The position numbers and the translations under genes are program-made. Source: Plectosphaerella cucumerina (lineage: Eukaryota; Ascomycota; Sordariomycetes; Glomerellales; Plectosphaerellaceae). Taken from it: DNA of 64,000 nt. Shown here in pieces: positions 1 through 11,900 of this stretch (positions within the stretch are counted from its first letter, which is position 1; the number at the start of each line of letters is the position of its first letter). Location: NCBI GenBank assembly GCA_020746995.1, contig JAGPXD010000004.1, positions 682,001 through 746,000 on the forward strand, in the 5' to 3' direction. The notes beneath the pieces were generated by a model. It searched no databases. It was not told the DNA's origin and was given only the letters and a program-made list of their open reading frames with translations.

Positions 1-2094
1 CAACGTGCGTCAACAGGCTGAGACTCCCGATGCCTGGCAGGCCCAGCAACGACATCCCGATGCGGTGTTTGTCTCCGGTAGAACCAATGCGCATGGAAGA
101 AAAGGTTGGTGCCCATAGAAGAGGTCCGCATGCTGCCTGATGGATCGTCCAACGGCTAGATGAGGTTGTCAAGCCGGGTCTGGGCGTGGAAGCGGGACTG
201 AAGCAGGTCGCCAGGGCCCAGGGTGGCAAGAAGGCAAGGCGTGCGGCTCAAGGCTGGTCGATGTCGTTTAATGGATCTGAACAGGGTGGCCTGGCCAGGT
301 TCCCGATGGGCGATCGTGCCGCGGAAAGATGTTGTCAGGCAGAGTGTCGCCAAGCCCCGTTCAGAGGACTGATGTGAACTCGTGACGTGGTTTCGCCCAC
401 TCGAACAGCAGGAATAGGCTATAAGGTGGTGAGTGCGTCCAAGATGCGGCCATGTTTGTGTTCAGATCTCGTGATTCCCTGGACTCAAGACTTTGTGGTG
501 CAAGTTGGGGCAGACACACCTCCAGCAAGGGAAGGGAAGGCACGTGTCACCACGGAGGGCAACAGCAGAGGAAGGAACGGACTTGCCTCCCTCACTTTAC
601 CCACGCCTGGTCGATACCTGGCAGGTGCGGTAGCTCGGTCCTCCCGCACCACCTTCTGCAGTGGGCTCTCCAGCCCGGTCATATCTCACTCAGCGCCGAG
701 GAAGGACGGAGGTAGTGTTTGTTTCATCGAGCCTTCCCCATGTCCCAGTGCCATGTCGGAACGGGTGTTGTGGCACCTTACCTGGTCGATACGTGACTTC
801 CTTCCATGGATGGACTCCATCGACGTTTCCACGTTGGCAGGAACGATACTGCACTGTAGCGGTCTCCGAGGGAGGGGCAATGGCGGGGCCCACACATCCT
901 TCCTCCGACCGCATCTCTACTGGACGGCAGGAGCTTTTTCAAATCGCAGGTACCTGCGCACTGTATCGATCCGCCCATCTGACGAACCATTCTCGCTTTC
1001 GATGAGTTGACGTCGCTTTTTGGGTCACTGGTACTTCTTCGTAAGCAAGCATCTTCATCCATCACCACGCCATATCCTTCACCGATGCGGAGCATGGCTT
1101 CATCGACCTCGACTTCTCTTGACAAAACGCCTCAATCAACGCCAAAACACAAGGGTTCGACTCTCGAACCGCTTTCGAGTCCCTACTCGTACAGTCCCTC
1201 CCTCCCTCCATTGCACGGCCATGTCGCAGCGTGACAGAGGCTCCATGCAGCACGCAATGCAGCCTCCACGACAACAACCCCTCTTCATCGAGGGATGACC
1301 CCTTCTCTGCCCTGCCGTTCGTCGCCCGCTGCTCGCCGCTCGATCCGCCCGCCTCCGAAAGGGATATCGTGCAGCCGCCAATCCAAGCAGGCATGAACGT
1401 TTCTTCAACGAACCAATATCGAGACCCGGCTCAGATCTGCCAGACAGACAGGCTGGAGAGAGCACGATCTGACGCCCCCCCCTTCCACCTGGATCGCCCC
1501 CCTCCCCCCCTTCACCCTACCACACACCCCTTATTGGGGACGTCGAGGGACGTTTTCCCTCACGGGGTTCGACCAGGCCCCTGGTCCAGCCGCCGGACGC
1601 CCTGCAACCAATCTTCGATCCGCCCGCGCCCGGTGGCCAATGATCGCGAAACTCGATTCCCTGTCTGCACGATGCGGTGCCAGCGGGTCCAGAAAAGTCG
1701 TACCATCGGCACGGCTGGGAAGGGGACGAGGGTGGGAAGCGATGTGACCCCCCCTGTCAGGCTGCTTGCAACCACTGCTGTTGCTACTGCTGCTACTGTT
1801 GCGCTTCGGGCTACGTCGTCGCTCTCCCCTATGAGCTCACACGGAACCATCCGCCCGTCAGTGGACGGCAGACCAGCGTGTCGCTTTTGCCGGTTCTTGG
1901 TCTCGACAACCACCACCAACGACATCGTCACCAGCCGCCGGGCCGCCCCCTTTTTTCGCCATGGGCTTGACCGGCACGCCGCCACGGGAGCATTCCTGTC
2001 CGTCGCCCGCAAAGGGGCACATCTGACGATGGAGACGCACATGTCGGGCCAGTCGCCATCCTTCTCCTCCTCCACCACTGCACACATGCAGGCG

Positions 2095-2117
2095 CCCCCC
2101 CCCCCCCCCCCCCCCCC
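2095..2117 (+). repeat. Homopolymer tract of 23 C
   Basis: An uninterrupted run of 23 cytosines lies upstream of the nsdD-like gene. The complementary strand is a G tract able to form quadruplex structures. A G run of similar length lies downstream of the same gene at 6769-6792. Exact length in the genome may differ, because homopolymers are error-prone in sequencing. Confidence 0.9.
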
Positions 2118-2221
2118 GCCCTCTCCGGGCAGCCGCTGCGAGGACTCGACGGCCGGCAGCAAGGAGACGGAGACGCGGATGTGCAAGGGCACGGGCACTT
2201 GAGCACGCCCAGTCGTCGACA

Positions 2222-2251
2222 AGACACAGCCAGACACAGCCAGACACAGCA
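2222..2251 (+). repeat. Three copies of a 10-bp tandem repeat
   Basis: The unit AGACACAGCC occurs three times in a row, the last copy imperfect. It lies in the non-coding region upstream of the nsdD-like gene. No function can be inferred; it is probably a simple microsatellite-like expansion. Confidence 0.7.
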
Positions 2252-4258
2252 GTCGCCCGCCCAGCAGCATCCTGCTTGGTACTCGGCCTGGAGGGGCGAC
2301 ATTGGGCGCAAGCCCCCGATCGGCGCTGCATTGCCAATCTGGTACAATGATTTTATCCCCCGGCCGGCCACCACACAAACCCACTCAAAGTCGCTGCGGG
2401 CCAGAAAAGCACAGCATCCCATAGGCCTCCCGGCCCCCGGTCCCCGGTCAGCACCACATCTCGTTTCCTGGTCTGTCTTGCCTCGATTCCCCCCGTCCCA
2501 ACACACCGCACCTCTCGAGATCTCACCACCCCCGGCCGCCGGGCGGGCCCCCACCCTGGGACCTACCTAGGTTCCCTCTTCGTCGCCTCCTCCCCCCTTG
2601 GAAGGGCGAGTCTCGAGGGGGGCCCGGATCTGTCTTCATCTCGTCCATCTGTCGTGTTGAAAACGGGGCGTGTGGGAACCGGTTAAAAATATGGCGACGA
2701 CTCGTGGGCAGGGGTGGTCAAGGGAGGTCGAGGAGAAGGGACCTGCCGACGTCGAGGGCACGACCGACGATGCAGTGTTCTGCCCTGCCCTGCCCATCCC
2801 ATCCCATGCATGGGGGCGCTGCACCAGGCCCCCAGCAGCAGGCACAGTACAGTCATTCATTACCTGATGCCGGCATCCTGCTGTTGCTGCCCATGCCCGC
2901 CCGTTCCCCGTGTTCCTGGTTGCTGATCTCATATTACTCTGTCACATCCGCCTCCTCTTTTCCTGCCAGATCCCTTGCGCTGCCTTTCTTCTTCTCCTGC
3001 TTCTCCTTCCTCCCTTTCCCCCTCTTTCTCTCACACTCTCCTGCTTCACCATCATCCGGCAACCCCTCGCTCGCCTCACAACGCCTTCCAGGGCTGTTAT
3101 TTGACCGCAGCGCCGCCTCGCCTCGACTCCGACCGGTGTTGCAACCAAGGACCCGATCGCTTTCATCCAACAGCTCGAACGAATCGACCAAGTCAGCGAT
3201 ATAAGACACCGAATCGAATCCGCCAGCGCAGAACCAACACGCAAGAAGCCAGTAATTCCCGCCGAGACGCCTCCCACTCCTACACAAAAACGCCTGGCGC
3301 CATTCTTAAGCCGCCTCGACAACATCTTCAGCGGTGGAAGCTGCGGCGTCATTCGGACGGCATCCAACAGCCCGCCAGCTCAAGCCTTCGCCTGACACCA
3401 CAGACCGAGAAAAAAGCAACCTCAGCAGCCAACCCTCTGATCCCAGTCGCTCGGATAGAAACGCCCACGCCCACACGCCCCCCCTTCTCCCGCCCTCCTG
3501 AGCGACCACACCCCCCGGGATACATTCTCACAGGGTCGAACTTCCCCCGGCACCCACCAGGCCGCCACCCAGACGAGCAGAGCGTGGTAGCTTGACCAAC
3601 GCTAGGCATCTTCCTTCTCAGCGGTCCCCTCCCCCCCCATTCATTGGAACGCGGCCCACCTCCCTCTCTTCAAATCGTCCGCCGTCCGTCGACCACCCCC
3701 TACAGCACACAGGATCCATGCGTTGACCTGGCCTGCCGTTCCGCCACCACACGCGCGCCCCTCCGATAGCTCCTGATCGGATCTTGCTAGCTCGAAAAGT
3801 CCCCTCCCACACCCCCCCCTTCCAGCGGGCGGCATCGACTTCTGGGTCAAGTACCTTTCTTCCCCCCCAGTCTGCACATCGTGCGAGGCCAAGCCCGCCC
3901 ACACCTCCCATTCATCCATCGGCAGGTCGGCCGCATTGCTGCTGCTGCTGTCTTGTCCTTCAGGCCCCGCCACATCTGCTGGTCCCTGTCAACCCGCAGG
4001 CCCTGAGGAGCGCCAGACATATACATAGAAGGTCTCCGCCGGGTTGTGCCATCTTTGTCCGATCTTTCCATCTCCACCCCCTCTTCCGCCCCGGGTCCCC
4101 CCTTCCCCAAATCTACACCGTCACCTGGGTTTCTTCCAACACCCTCTCCCACACCCGAGTCACGATTCCTTCAGCCGTTTTCAGTTCCCAACGAGTCAGC
4201 TCCATTTCTGGGGTCCCGTCCCTCACAAGATCGCCTCCATCGGCCCTGACAACCTGCT

Positions 4259-5912
4259 ATGGAAGCAGGCGGCTCAGGAGCTAGGCAAAGGTCCGTTCAT
4301 CCACCCCCAGGTCTCCCACCCCCGATCCGATACATTATTATTACTACCCGCCCTCCCTCCACCCGTCACTTGACACTCCCTTCCTCCCCCTCCTCCACTC
4401 CCATCTCCAGTTGGTTAACACGACATCCTCTCTCCGCAGCGGTGCTACATCTGCCGGCAACCCAGGACCCTACGACACACAACGCCTTCCACCCAGAGAC
4501 TCCATCGACCGATACTATCGTGAACCACCCGGGATGGCGACCGCAACCCTCATCAGTCCCGCCAACCCCTACCACGGACACCACTCTTCCTATTCCTCCA
4601 GCCATCACCATCAACCGTCCGCTCTCGGCCCAAGCATCGCCGGCATGATCTCGCCTGTCGAGCCTCGACGACCATCCGACGACAACGACATGCCGCAACA
4701 ACGCCAGTCTCTCCCGTCCCTCTCTGAGGTCATTTCGGGGGCTAAGCCCAGCCCGTTCCCGCCTTCCCAGCCTCCGTCTTCGGTATCGGGCTCCGTGCAC
4801 AGCTTCCCGTCAACCTACGGCTCTGGGCCCCCGCGATCGTTCCCTGAACCGCCCTCCTCGGACAAGCAGTCGCCACGTACTCTCCATCCCACGTCATTCG
4901 GACCCCCGAGGCCAGAGCCACTGCCTCCATTCTCCGAGCAGTCTCGGCCGCCATCATACGGTGGCAGACCTGGTCCGATCAGCGCATACCCCGGACCGCA
5001 ACCTAGCCCTCCGATCAAGCCTGATCATGCACGAGAGATGGAGAGCAAGATGATGGAGCACAGCGGGCCATATCACCATGCATCGCATCAGCACCCTCCG
5101 TATTCGCATCACCACAGCCAACTTCCTCCGGGCCAGATTCCGCTGCCGGCGTACCCAGCTTCGCCCCGACATGGTCACTCACTCCCGCCGCCACCGCCAT
5201 TCGAATCGCAACGCCCATCTCACCACGACGACCCGGAATACGCCCCCGCTCGACCTCAATATGATCGAACTCTCAACCGGGCGCTAGAGGTCTGGAGCTA
5301 CACCGAGTGCCTGGATAGGGTAAGCGCAATTTGGACCGAATCACCGGCGTTGGATGCTGATTATGTCTCGTAGATTTCCGCATCCTCGCGAACCATTTTC
5401 AACTTTGGCGAGTCATGGAGCCGCGTTGCTGCCGAGCAGCACAGCTCGCAACCGATCCCAGACCGTCTGCCGACCGAGCACGAAGTGTCAGAAATGGCCA
5501 GCAACGTCGAGTATCTGCGCGGCTCGCTGGATTCGCTGAGGGCCATCATCCGTACCGCACACGAACGGGCGAGGACGAGCGGCAAATCCAAGATGTACGA
5601 CGACGACGAGTCTTCCATGTACGACGGAATGAAGTCCAACGGCGGTTACAACCTGGGAGAGGTCAAGAAGCGGCGAGGCGTGAGTATTCCCGAGTCTTCC
5701 TTCCAACGAACGTTGACTAATTTTTCCTTCAGCGCGCTGCTCCACCCGGTCGATGCCACAGCTGCAACAGAATCGATACGCCAGAATGGCGGCGCGGCCC
5801 CGACGGTGCCAGGACCCTCTGCAACGCTTGCGGTCTGCACTACGCCAAGCTCGAGAGGAAGCGACAACTTGAAGCACGACAAGTCCGTCCCAAGACGCCC
5901 CAGCGGTCCTGA
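4259..5912 (+). CDS. nsdD: GATA-type zinc-finger transcription factor, NsdD/SUB-1/PRO44 family
   Basis: A nuclear GATA factor. In this family (Aspergillus NsdD, Neurospora SUB-1, Sordaria PRO44) the protein controls sexual development and restrains conidiation and secondary metabolism. Proposed exons are 4259-4290, 4440-5319, 5374-5679 and 5733-5912, giving about 465 residues. The first 300 residues are rich in Pro, Ser and His and probably disordered. A predicted helical segment (about 365-390) precedes the C-terminal finger. The finger is C-X2-C-X18-C-X2-C at residues 414-439 with the motif [19 protein letters not shown], the X18 fungal class. A basic tail and stop follow immediately, as in NsdD. 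Exons 2-4 are firm. Exon 1 rests on an unusual GTCCGT donor joined to a good acceptor preceded by a TTAAC branch site. If it is wrong, translation could begin at the ATG at 4534 or in a more distant exon. Confidence 0.88.
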
Positions 5913-8900
5913 GAACAGATGCAACATTTATTTTCCTTATTTTCCGACAGAGCAGGTCGATCATCGACCCTGAAACAGAGACGGCCCATCGAACAAGGGG
6001 GGCGGTGAAGAGCTGGGACGCCCATGACCAACCAGCACACGATAGTGCTTTTCCTATCTGGATACCCCGGCAGCGCTTTCAAGCCAGCTTTTTTTCCTAT
6101 CTGTATATACTACGGGTGTCTCCAGGCAGGAGTAGGGGACACGGCACACCAGGAGCGTTATATCATCCGGCGGCGTTTTGTGTCTTTTCCACCAACAACA
6201 CTTCACATTTCCGTGTTCTCTCTCTTTTCTTTTTATTTCTTTCTCACAGCGGAAACTGTAGGCTTCCGACGATGCTTACCCGGCATTTTGGCACTTGCAT
6301 CGGAGGAACATTAGATAAAAGGGGGGATATCCGGCAATGGATCTTCAGGGGGGCGGCGACTGAGATGGAGGAGGGAACCATGGAGCACCGGCGCGATGCG
6401 AACTTTTTTCATTTTCATGTCTGGGGCTTGGGCCCTTTAGACACACACACATGTATCGAGCTTAGAAGTCGCGGAGTGTCGTATCAGCGGACACTGGGAA
6501 GCCTTGGCCATGGGCAAGAGACGGCTTTGGAATATCAAGACGATTTGTTCTCTCATCCCCGGGTCCTTGATTGACTTGAGGCACCACCCTACGGCGATGA
6601 AAGATGTCCCGGTATCCCGGAAGAGGTCGCGGAGTTCCACGGCCGATGAGGAGGCGCCCGCCATGTGGGAACAGCTTCTGGCGGCCTGCCAAAACGAGGC
6701 AAGGCGCCAAAGCCTCGCGCCACGACCCGCGACCGCCACAGATCCCTGGGACGTTGAGCGGGCAGGGAGGGGGGGGGGGGGGGGGGGGGGGGAGCGCAGA
6801 TTTGCCGCTATTACAGGACAAGTAAGAATACAGCCCTCTTGTTCTTATTTTTTACTGACCGAGCGCAGGCCGTGTCAGTGCGGGCGGCTGGAATCTTGAT
6901 GGAAAGATTGTGAAGGTTGGGACTAGCGGGCGAGCCGAGCGACGGGCCAGCCGGCGCGACGTCATGTTCCTCGGCTCGCCTCGTCGACCAATCGAGATGA
7001 TTATCGAAGGGGGGGGGGAGATCGCCATTGGGAGATCCGTGCAGGGGGGCACGCGCGCCCGGGACGGCTTCCCCTAGCTTCTTGCCTTTGCGTAGGGCAG
7101 AACGGACAGACGATGGGCTTTGGGTGTGGAAGGAAGGCGGAATTGGTGCGCTTCGAACAATCGAGATGGACGCCGGGGTTTTTTTTTTTCAAACTTATGG
7201 ACCCGGGTCTATGGGAACTATTGTCCATCTATCTGCCCAACCCGGATATTTGGGATGCAGATCTCGAGGCGGCGGCTACGGCGGTAGGGCGGACGGTACT
7301 TAAGTACATTCGCGATCGTCGCCATGGTGGGATGAACCTGAGAAACGGCCGCGGCAAAACAAAAACAAGAGAGGAGAGCAAAGGTCGTCCGTGAGTCCAT
7401 GCTCCCGTCGACGGCGAATTTGTTGGACGAACACCATACACACACACATCGAGCCCATGCGGGGGAAGGAAAAGGGGGCCCGGGCTAGCGACGCTCCGGC
7501 ACGTTACCCTCCTTTGCCTCCCCTCACGCACGATTTGTCTAGTCTGTTCGTCCCAGCAAGTCAGTCTGGCCTTGCCGGACGTTTTACAGCGGAACGGCCC
7601 CCCCTTTTTTCGATGACAGACGCGGGCCGCGCATGGGGATCGTCGGGGTGAAAGAAGACTACGACTTACTCGCAGGAAAGAAAAGTACGGGGCATCACCG
7701 GGGCCATCGACAGTCCGGCCGGATGGGGGTGGGCCGTCGCCGCACCTCTGCCTGCGTGTCATACCGTTGTTCTTCGGCCGCACAAGAAGGGGGGAACACA
7801 CGGGTGCGGTTTGCAACCTTGAGCCTGACAACAGAGACACGGGAGAGATCTCGGACGGGTGGTCTGCTCAATCCTATCTGATTTGGTGGGACGCGGGGAG
7901 GGAAGGGAAGAGAAGGGGAGGTGGGCCAGCGGCATGCCGTCCGCACATACACACGCACACACGAGCTGCACGGTGCCGCGGGGCCAGCCTTGTCTCGCGC
8001 TTGGCTGCGCGGGCAATGCGGATGACGCTGCGGGCATGCCATGCCGTGCCGGTGATATCGCCAGGGAGAGAAGGGGGGGCGTCGAGGGCCCTGAGCTGCC
8101 CTCGTGGAGCGCACATGCCCGCGTGGCTGCCACAGGGGAAAAGAGGGCAGGCCTTCGCGAGGAGGGGAATGCGGGCGGGATGGTTTCTGGCGGGAAAGAA
8201 TAAGAGACGTCGCACGACACCAGCCACCGGTGCCACTCGGACGACGGGCGATGGTATGTGTCGACGTTGACGATGCAAGTCGTCCAGCAGCCACGACAAC
8301 AAGCCCGTCATTGTGCGGCTGCGCGGATCGATGGAGAGGCAAGATGCCGACCACAGAAGCAGAGACGGCGAGATGAACGGCTTTTAGATCCGGGTCGCAC
8401 GGCGGCAGGGTCGGGCTGTGTGTCATGTGAGATGTCAGATTTCGTGAGGTGGTCGCCGCTCCGCGACCTCCCGTTGTTGTGCTTGTGCGACCGACTTCTC
8501 GTTCTCGGGCCTATCCCTGCGCAGGGAATAAGTTGGCCTGTTTCCCAGGGTCTCAGAGTGACTCGACTTTGTCTGGAAGTCGTGCACCGCCCCTCCTCTT
8601 CCTTCTCGTCTTCTCGTCCTTCTTCCTTGGCCTGGCCCTCCTCCAGCAACCGGCCGCCCGCCTGCTCTCGTATCGCTGCCGGCACGCACGACACAAGGCC
8701 CGGCGCCTGATCGTCACCCAGAGCCTAGCGGCATGCGATGTGACCGGCCAACGCCTCGCCTGCTGAGGGGGGGTTAGGGGGCATCAGGTAGTGCTGGGGG
8801 GCACAATGTCGCTTAATCCGCAACTCGCGTGGCAAGACACGCACGAACGCACGAGGGACGGACGGGTCCATGGCGTTCTGCGCTTGGCCAAGCCACGGGG

Positions 8901-11900
8901 GCGCGGCGGCGCCGTTTTTGCCTTTCGGTTATGAGAGTAGTCGCTGAGACTAACGTGCGGCGGTTGGGTGACTTGGAAGGGTCCCTGGGATCTGGGCCGA
9001 CCAGAGAAACCACATGGCGGTGGCTGACGCGCAACGATTCGGGCGACCAAAGTTACGTTCGTCCCTGCATAAGCCCACCATTCAACTGCCGCCGTTCGCG
9101 TACCATGGGCTCGGGTGAAGGAGGGAGACGAAAGGGAGGGCAGGTAGGTTGACGAACATTCTTGATTTGTGACCTGGCCAACGTAGTCGATGCGCCGGGC
9201 AAGTTGTTCGTGGCACCCTCACTTGCGAGGTAGTGTCGTCAGGTGCGGTCGTCGGCTACAGGATCGCCGACCTGTCCTGCAAGTTGAGGGAACGCAGGTC
9301 GGACAGGAAACGGGGTGCCAGGGCAGCGCGTGGTTGCTGCTGCTGCCGCCGCTGCGAACGGCGATATTCTACCCTCCTCCTCCGTGTAAGTACGTGCGCC
9401 CGCCCATGCATGATGTTTCCTGCAGCCGAGACGTGCGCATCGGGCAAAGGGTCTGCAGATGTCAGCCTAGACCGACCTGCACGTCTCCCCCTATCGACCC
9501 TTGCCGACATGGTTGGTGAGCGAGCGCAAAGAAGGAAGCACCCTGTGACCTGCGCGGTAGGACGAGCATTTCGGGCGAGCCCTAATAGTCCGGGGCGACA
9601 CGAGGGAGAAGGGGGGGCTCCTGTGCGACGGCATCAGGATCAAGACATGCAAGCAAGCGGATCTACGCCGATTCGAGATCTGAAATGTCTCTGCGGTCGT
9701 TCCGACAGGGTGGGTGTGGTCTTTGCGAAAGGGTCGTAAGCCGTGACCTCTGGTTTCCTTGAAGGATGGCGGCGACGACCACCAGGACAGTGTCCGCATG
9801 TCTTTTGCCATTCAGCAACAGATGGTCCAGGTCCGCGGCGGCTTGGCCGGGCGTCGATGTAGACGAAGGGGCCAGGCCAGGGGAAACTGACTCCAGCCGT
9901 GTGTCAAGAGGCTTCCATCTCGGTGGACTTCCAGGTGTCCATGCCACGGCTGGCCGGCCGGTGACGAATAGGATGATGTCCGGTACTGGGGCAACATCGA
10001 GACGGCCGCCCACCAGTGACAGACTGTCGAACAGGCGAACCGCTGCAGGTCGGCCTGTGCGAGCGGACGGGAATCGCCGATGTACATCTGAACTTGGGGG
10101 TGATATGTGACTAATATTATATGCCCGAGAGAGCGTGCCCTCGTGTTGGGTGAAGAGTACAACGTCTGTCTTCACGCCCAGGGCAAGGCCATCTGCCGAA
10201 AGGGACGAGTCATGAAGAAACCGCTTGCGTGCCATCGTCCTTGGCTGTGATACGGGTCGACTCGCGAGCGCAGCATTTGCTGCGGCCGGCGTTGGTGACA
10301 GAGTTTTAAACCTCAAGGATGCCGTGGTAGAGTGCTAGTAGGTCTCGTCGTCCGCCCGTCACTCCGCCGTCCCTCCGCGGAAGGGGCTCGGATGTGCCGG
10401 TGAATGCGATGGGGTACGATGGTCGAGCAGGGTCACCCCTGGCTGAAGGGCGAGAGATCACGATGATCTCCCAGCAAGATGAACTCGGGCGCTCTGACCA
10501 GAAGATCAACTGGGAGGGACCAGGGTCTGCCCTTTTTTTCGTGTGAACCATTGACGACGGTGCGACTCCGCCGTGGGCGGAGGGCCCGCTAGGGAATCGT
10601 GGATGCATCGGGCCCAGGAACGGGGGTGTTCTCTTCTGGGGCTTGCGGGCTTGGGGGTGGGCTCTTCGTAAGCGATGGACGGGCGTTCGGTTGGTTGCGT
10701 TGGTTGGGTTGCAGTTTGCTCCTGGGTCTGCTCCCTGACGTGACGAGTGATGAGTGACGAGACTCCCGATGTCAGGGGTGTCGAAGTGTCAGGCCGCATG
10801 CGGAAGCGATGGAAGCGATGATGATACGCTGCGGCGCAGACTCCGGGCTTGATTTGGTGAAAGGGGGAGGAATGGCCTGATTTCCATCATGGGTCGTTTT
10901 TGCTTCTAGCTCCGAGCTGGTGTCTTTGAGCTTGGGTGCTGCGGCTGGGCTGTGGACCTGGCGTGACGAAGGCGGCCGGTAGATGATGGCGATGGTCGAC
11001 CGGTTGGTGTTGGTTGGCGTTGGGCAGATTTCAGGGAACCGAGGTGGAGTACATCTCAGTGGGTAGCTGCGGCATGAACGGTGAAGATGGATCTTGCCGT
11101 GCCCGCCCCCGGTGCAAGATCGATCCAAACACTGGATGTGGGAAGGAGGCGTTCGGTGCTGGTCTTGACTGGGAAGGTACGTGTACTGAAGCAGGGAGGA
11201 GCTGGTGGGCTGCTCCTTCCACCGACGCCAACACAAGACGTGGACCAGAACATCGGAAGGTGCCAAGCACACGGCACAGAGGCAGTCCCTTCCTTCCCTT
11301 CCACAGGCACGCCCATGCCACCTCAACCTGTGCAAGTCCGCAGGCCCAGTCATTTTGGTCATCTCTTGAGTCTTGACCACTCCCTCCATCTCCGACACAG
11401 CCTTCGCTCGCCTCGCCTCGCCTCGCCTTCTCCCTGGACCGAGCCGGGAAACCGACAACATGCCTCGAATCAAAGACACTCGACCCGATTGAATGGCCCA
11501 ACCCCGAGGAACTGCCCATCTCTGGAACTTGACAATGACCTGGGGGACGCCACGTGGATCGCATCCAGCGGTATGGTTCCGTCCTATCCGTTCCCAGCGG
11601 CGCGCCTCGATGCCGGGGACAAAAAAGCCAAGAAACCAAGCCAGGTCGTCAGAAACTCAACCAACCGCCATCAAGGCAACCAGATCTGTGGCGGCCTGGA
11701 CCAGAGGCAGAAGGGCGTAGCCAACGATGGGGCAGAAGCCGTGCGTGTGCTGCTGTGCACAAATGCCCGCCGCCCCAAAAAGTGCTTCCTTCTACCGGCG
11801 CTACGTCACCAGCGATCGTACCCGTGGATCGAGCTTCGCGAATCGCGTGGACCAGATTCACGGGCCCGGCACCCCTTCTCGGCCAATCGCCGCGCCCCAA

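Larger units (their letters stand above)
1..4258. other. Gene-free upstream region and CT-rich leader of the nsdD-like gene
   Basis: I see no convincing protein gene here. Open frames are short, overlap on both strands and have no recognisable domain or plausible splice structure. From about 2560 onward the + strand is strongly pyrimidine-rich, as is common for promoters and 5' leaders in filamentous ascomycetes. This fits a long upstream regulatory region and untranslated leader for the GATA-factor gene that follows. The stretch contains a run of 23 C residues and a small 10-bp tandem repeat, listed separately. Confidence 0.5.

Noticed and set aside
5320..5373. Reading through the first downstream intron of the nsdD-like gene
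   Set aside because: GTAAGC and TAG borders plus continuity of the family sequence on both sides make this an intron; read-through meets a stop at once.
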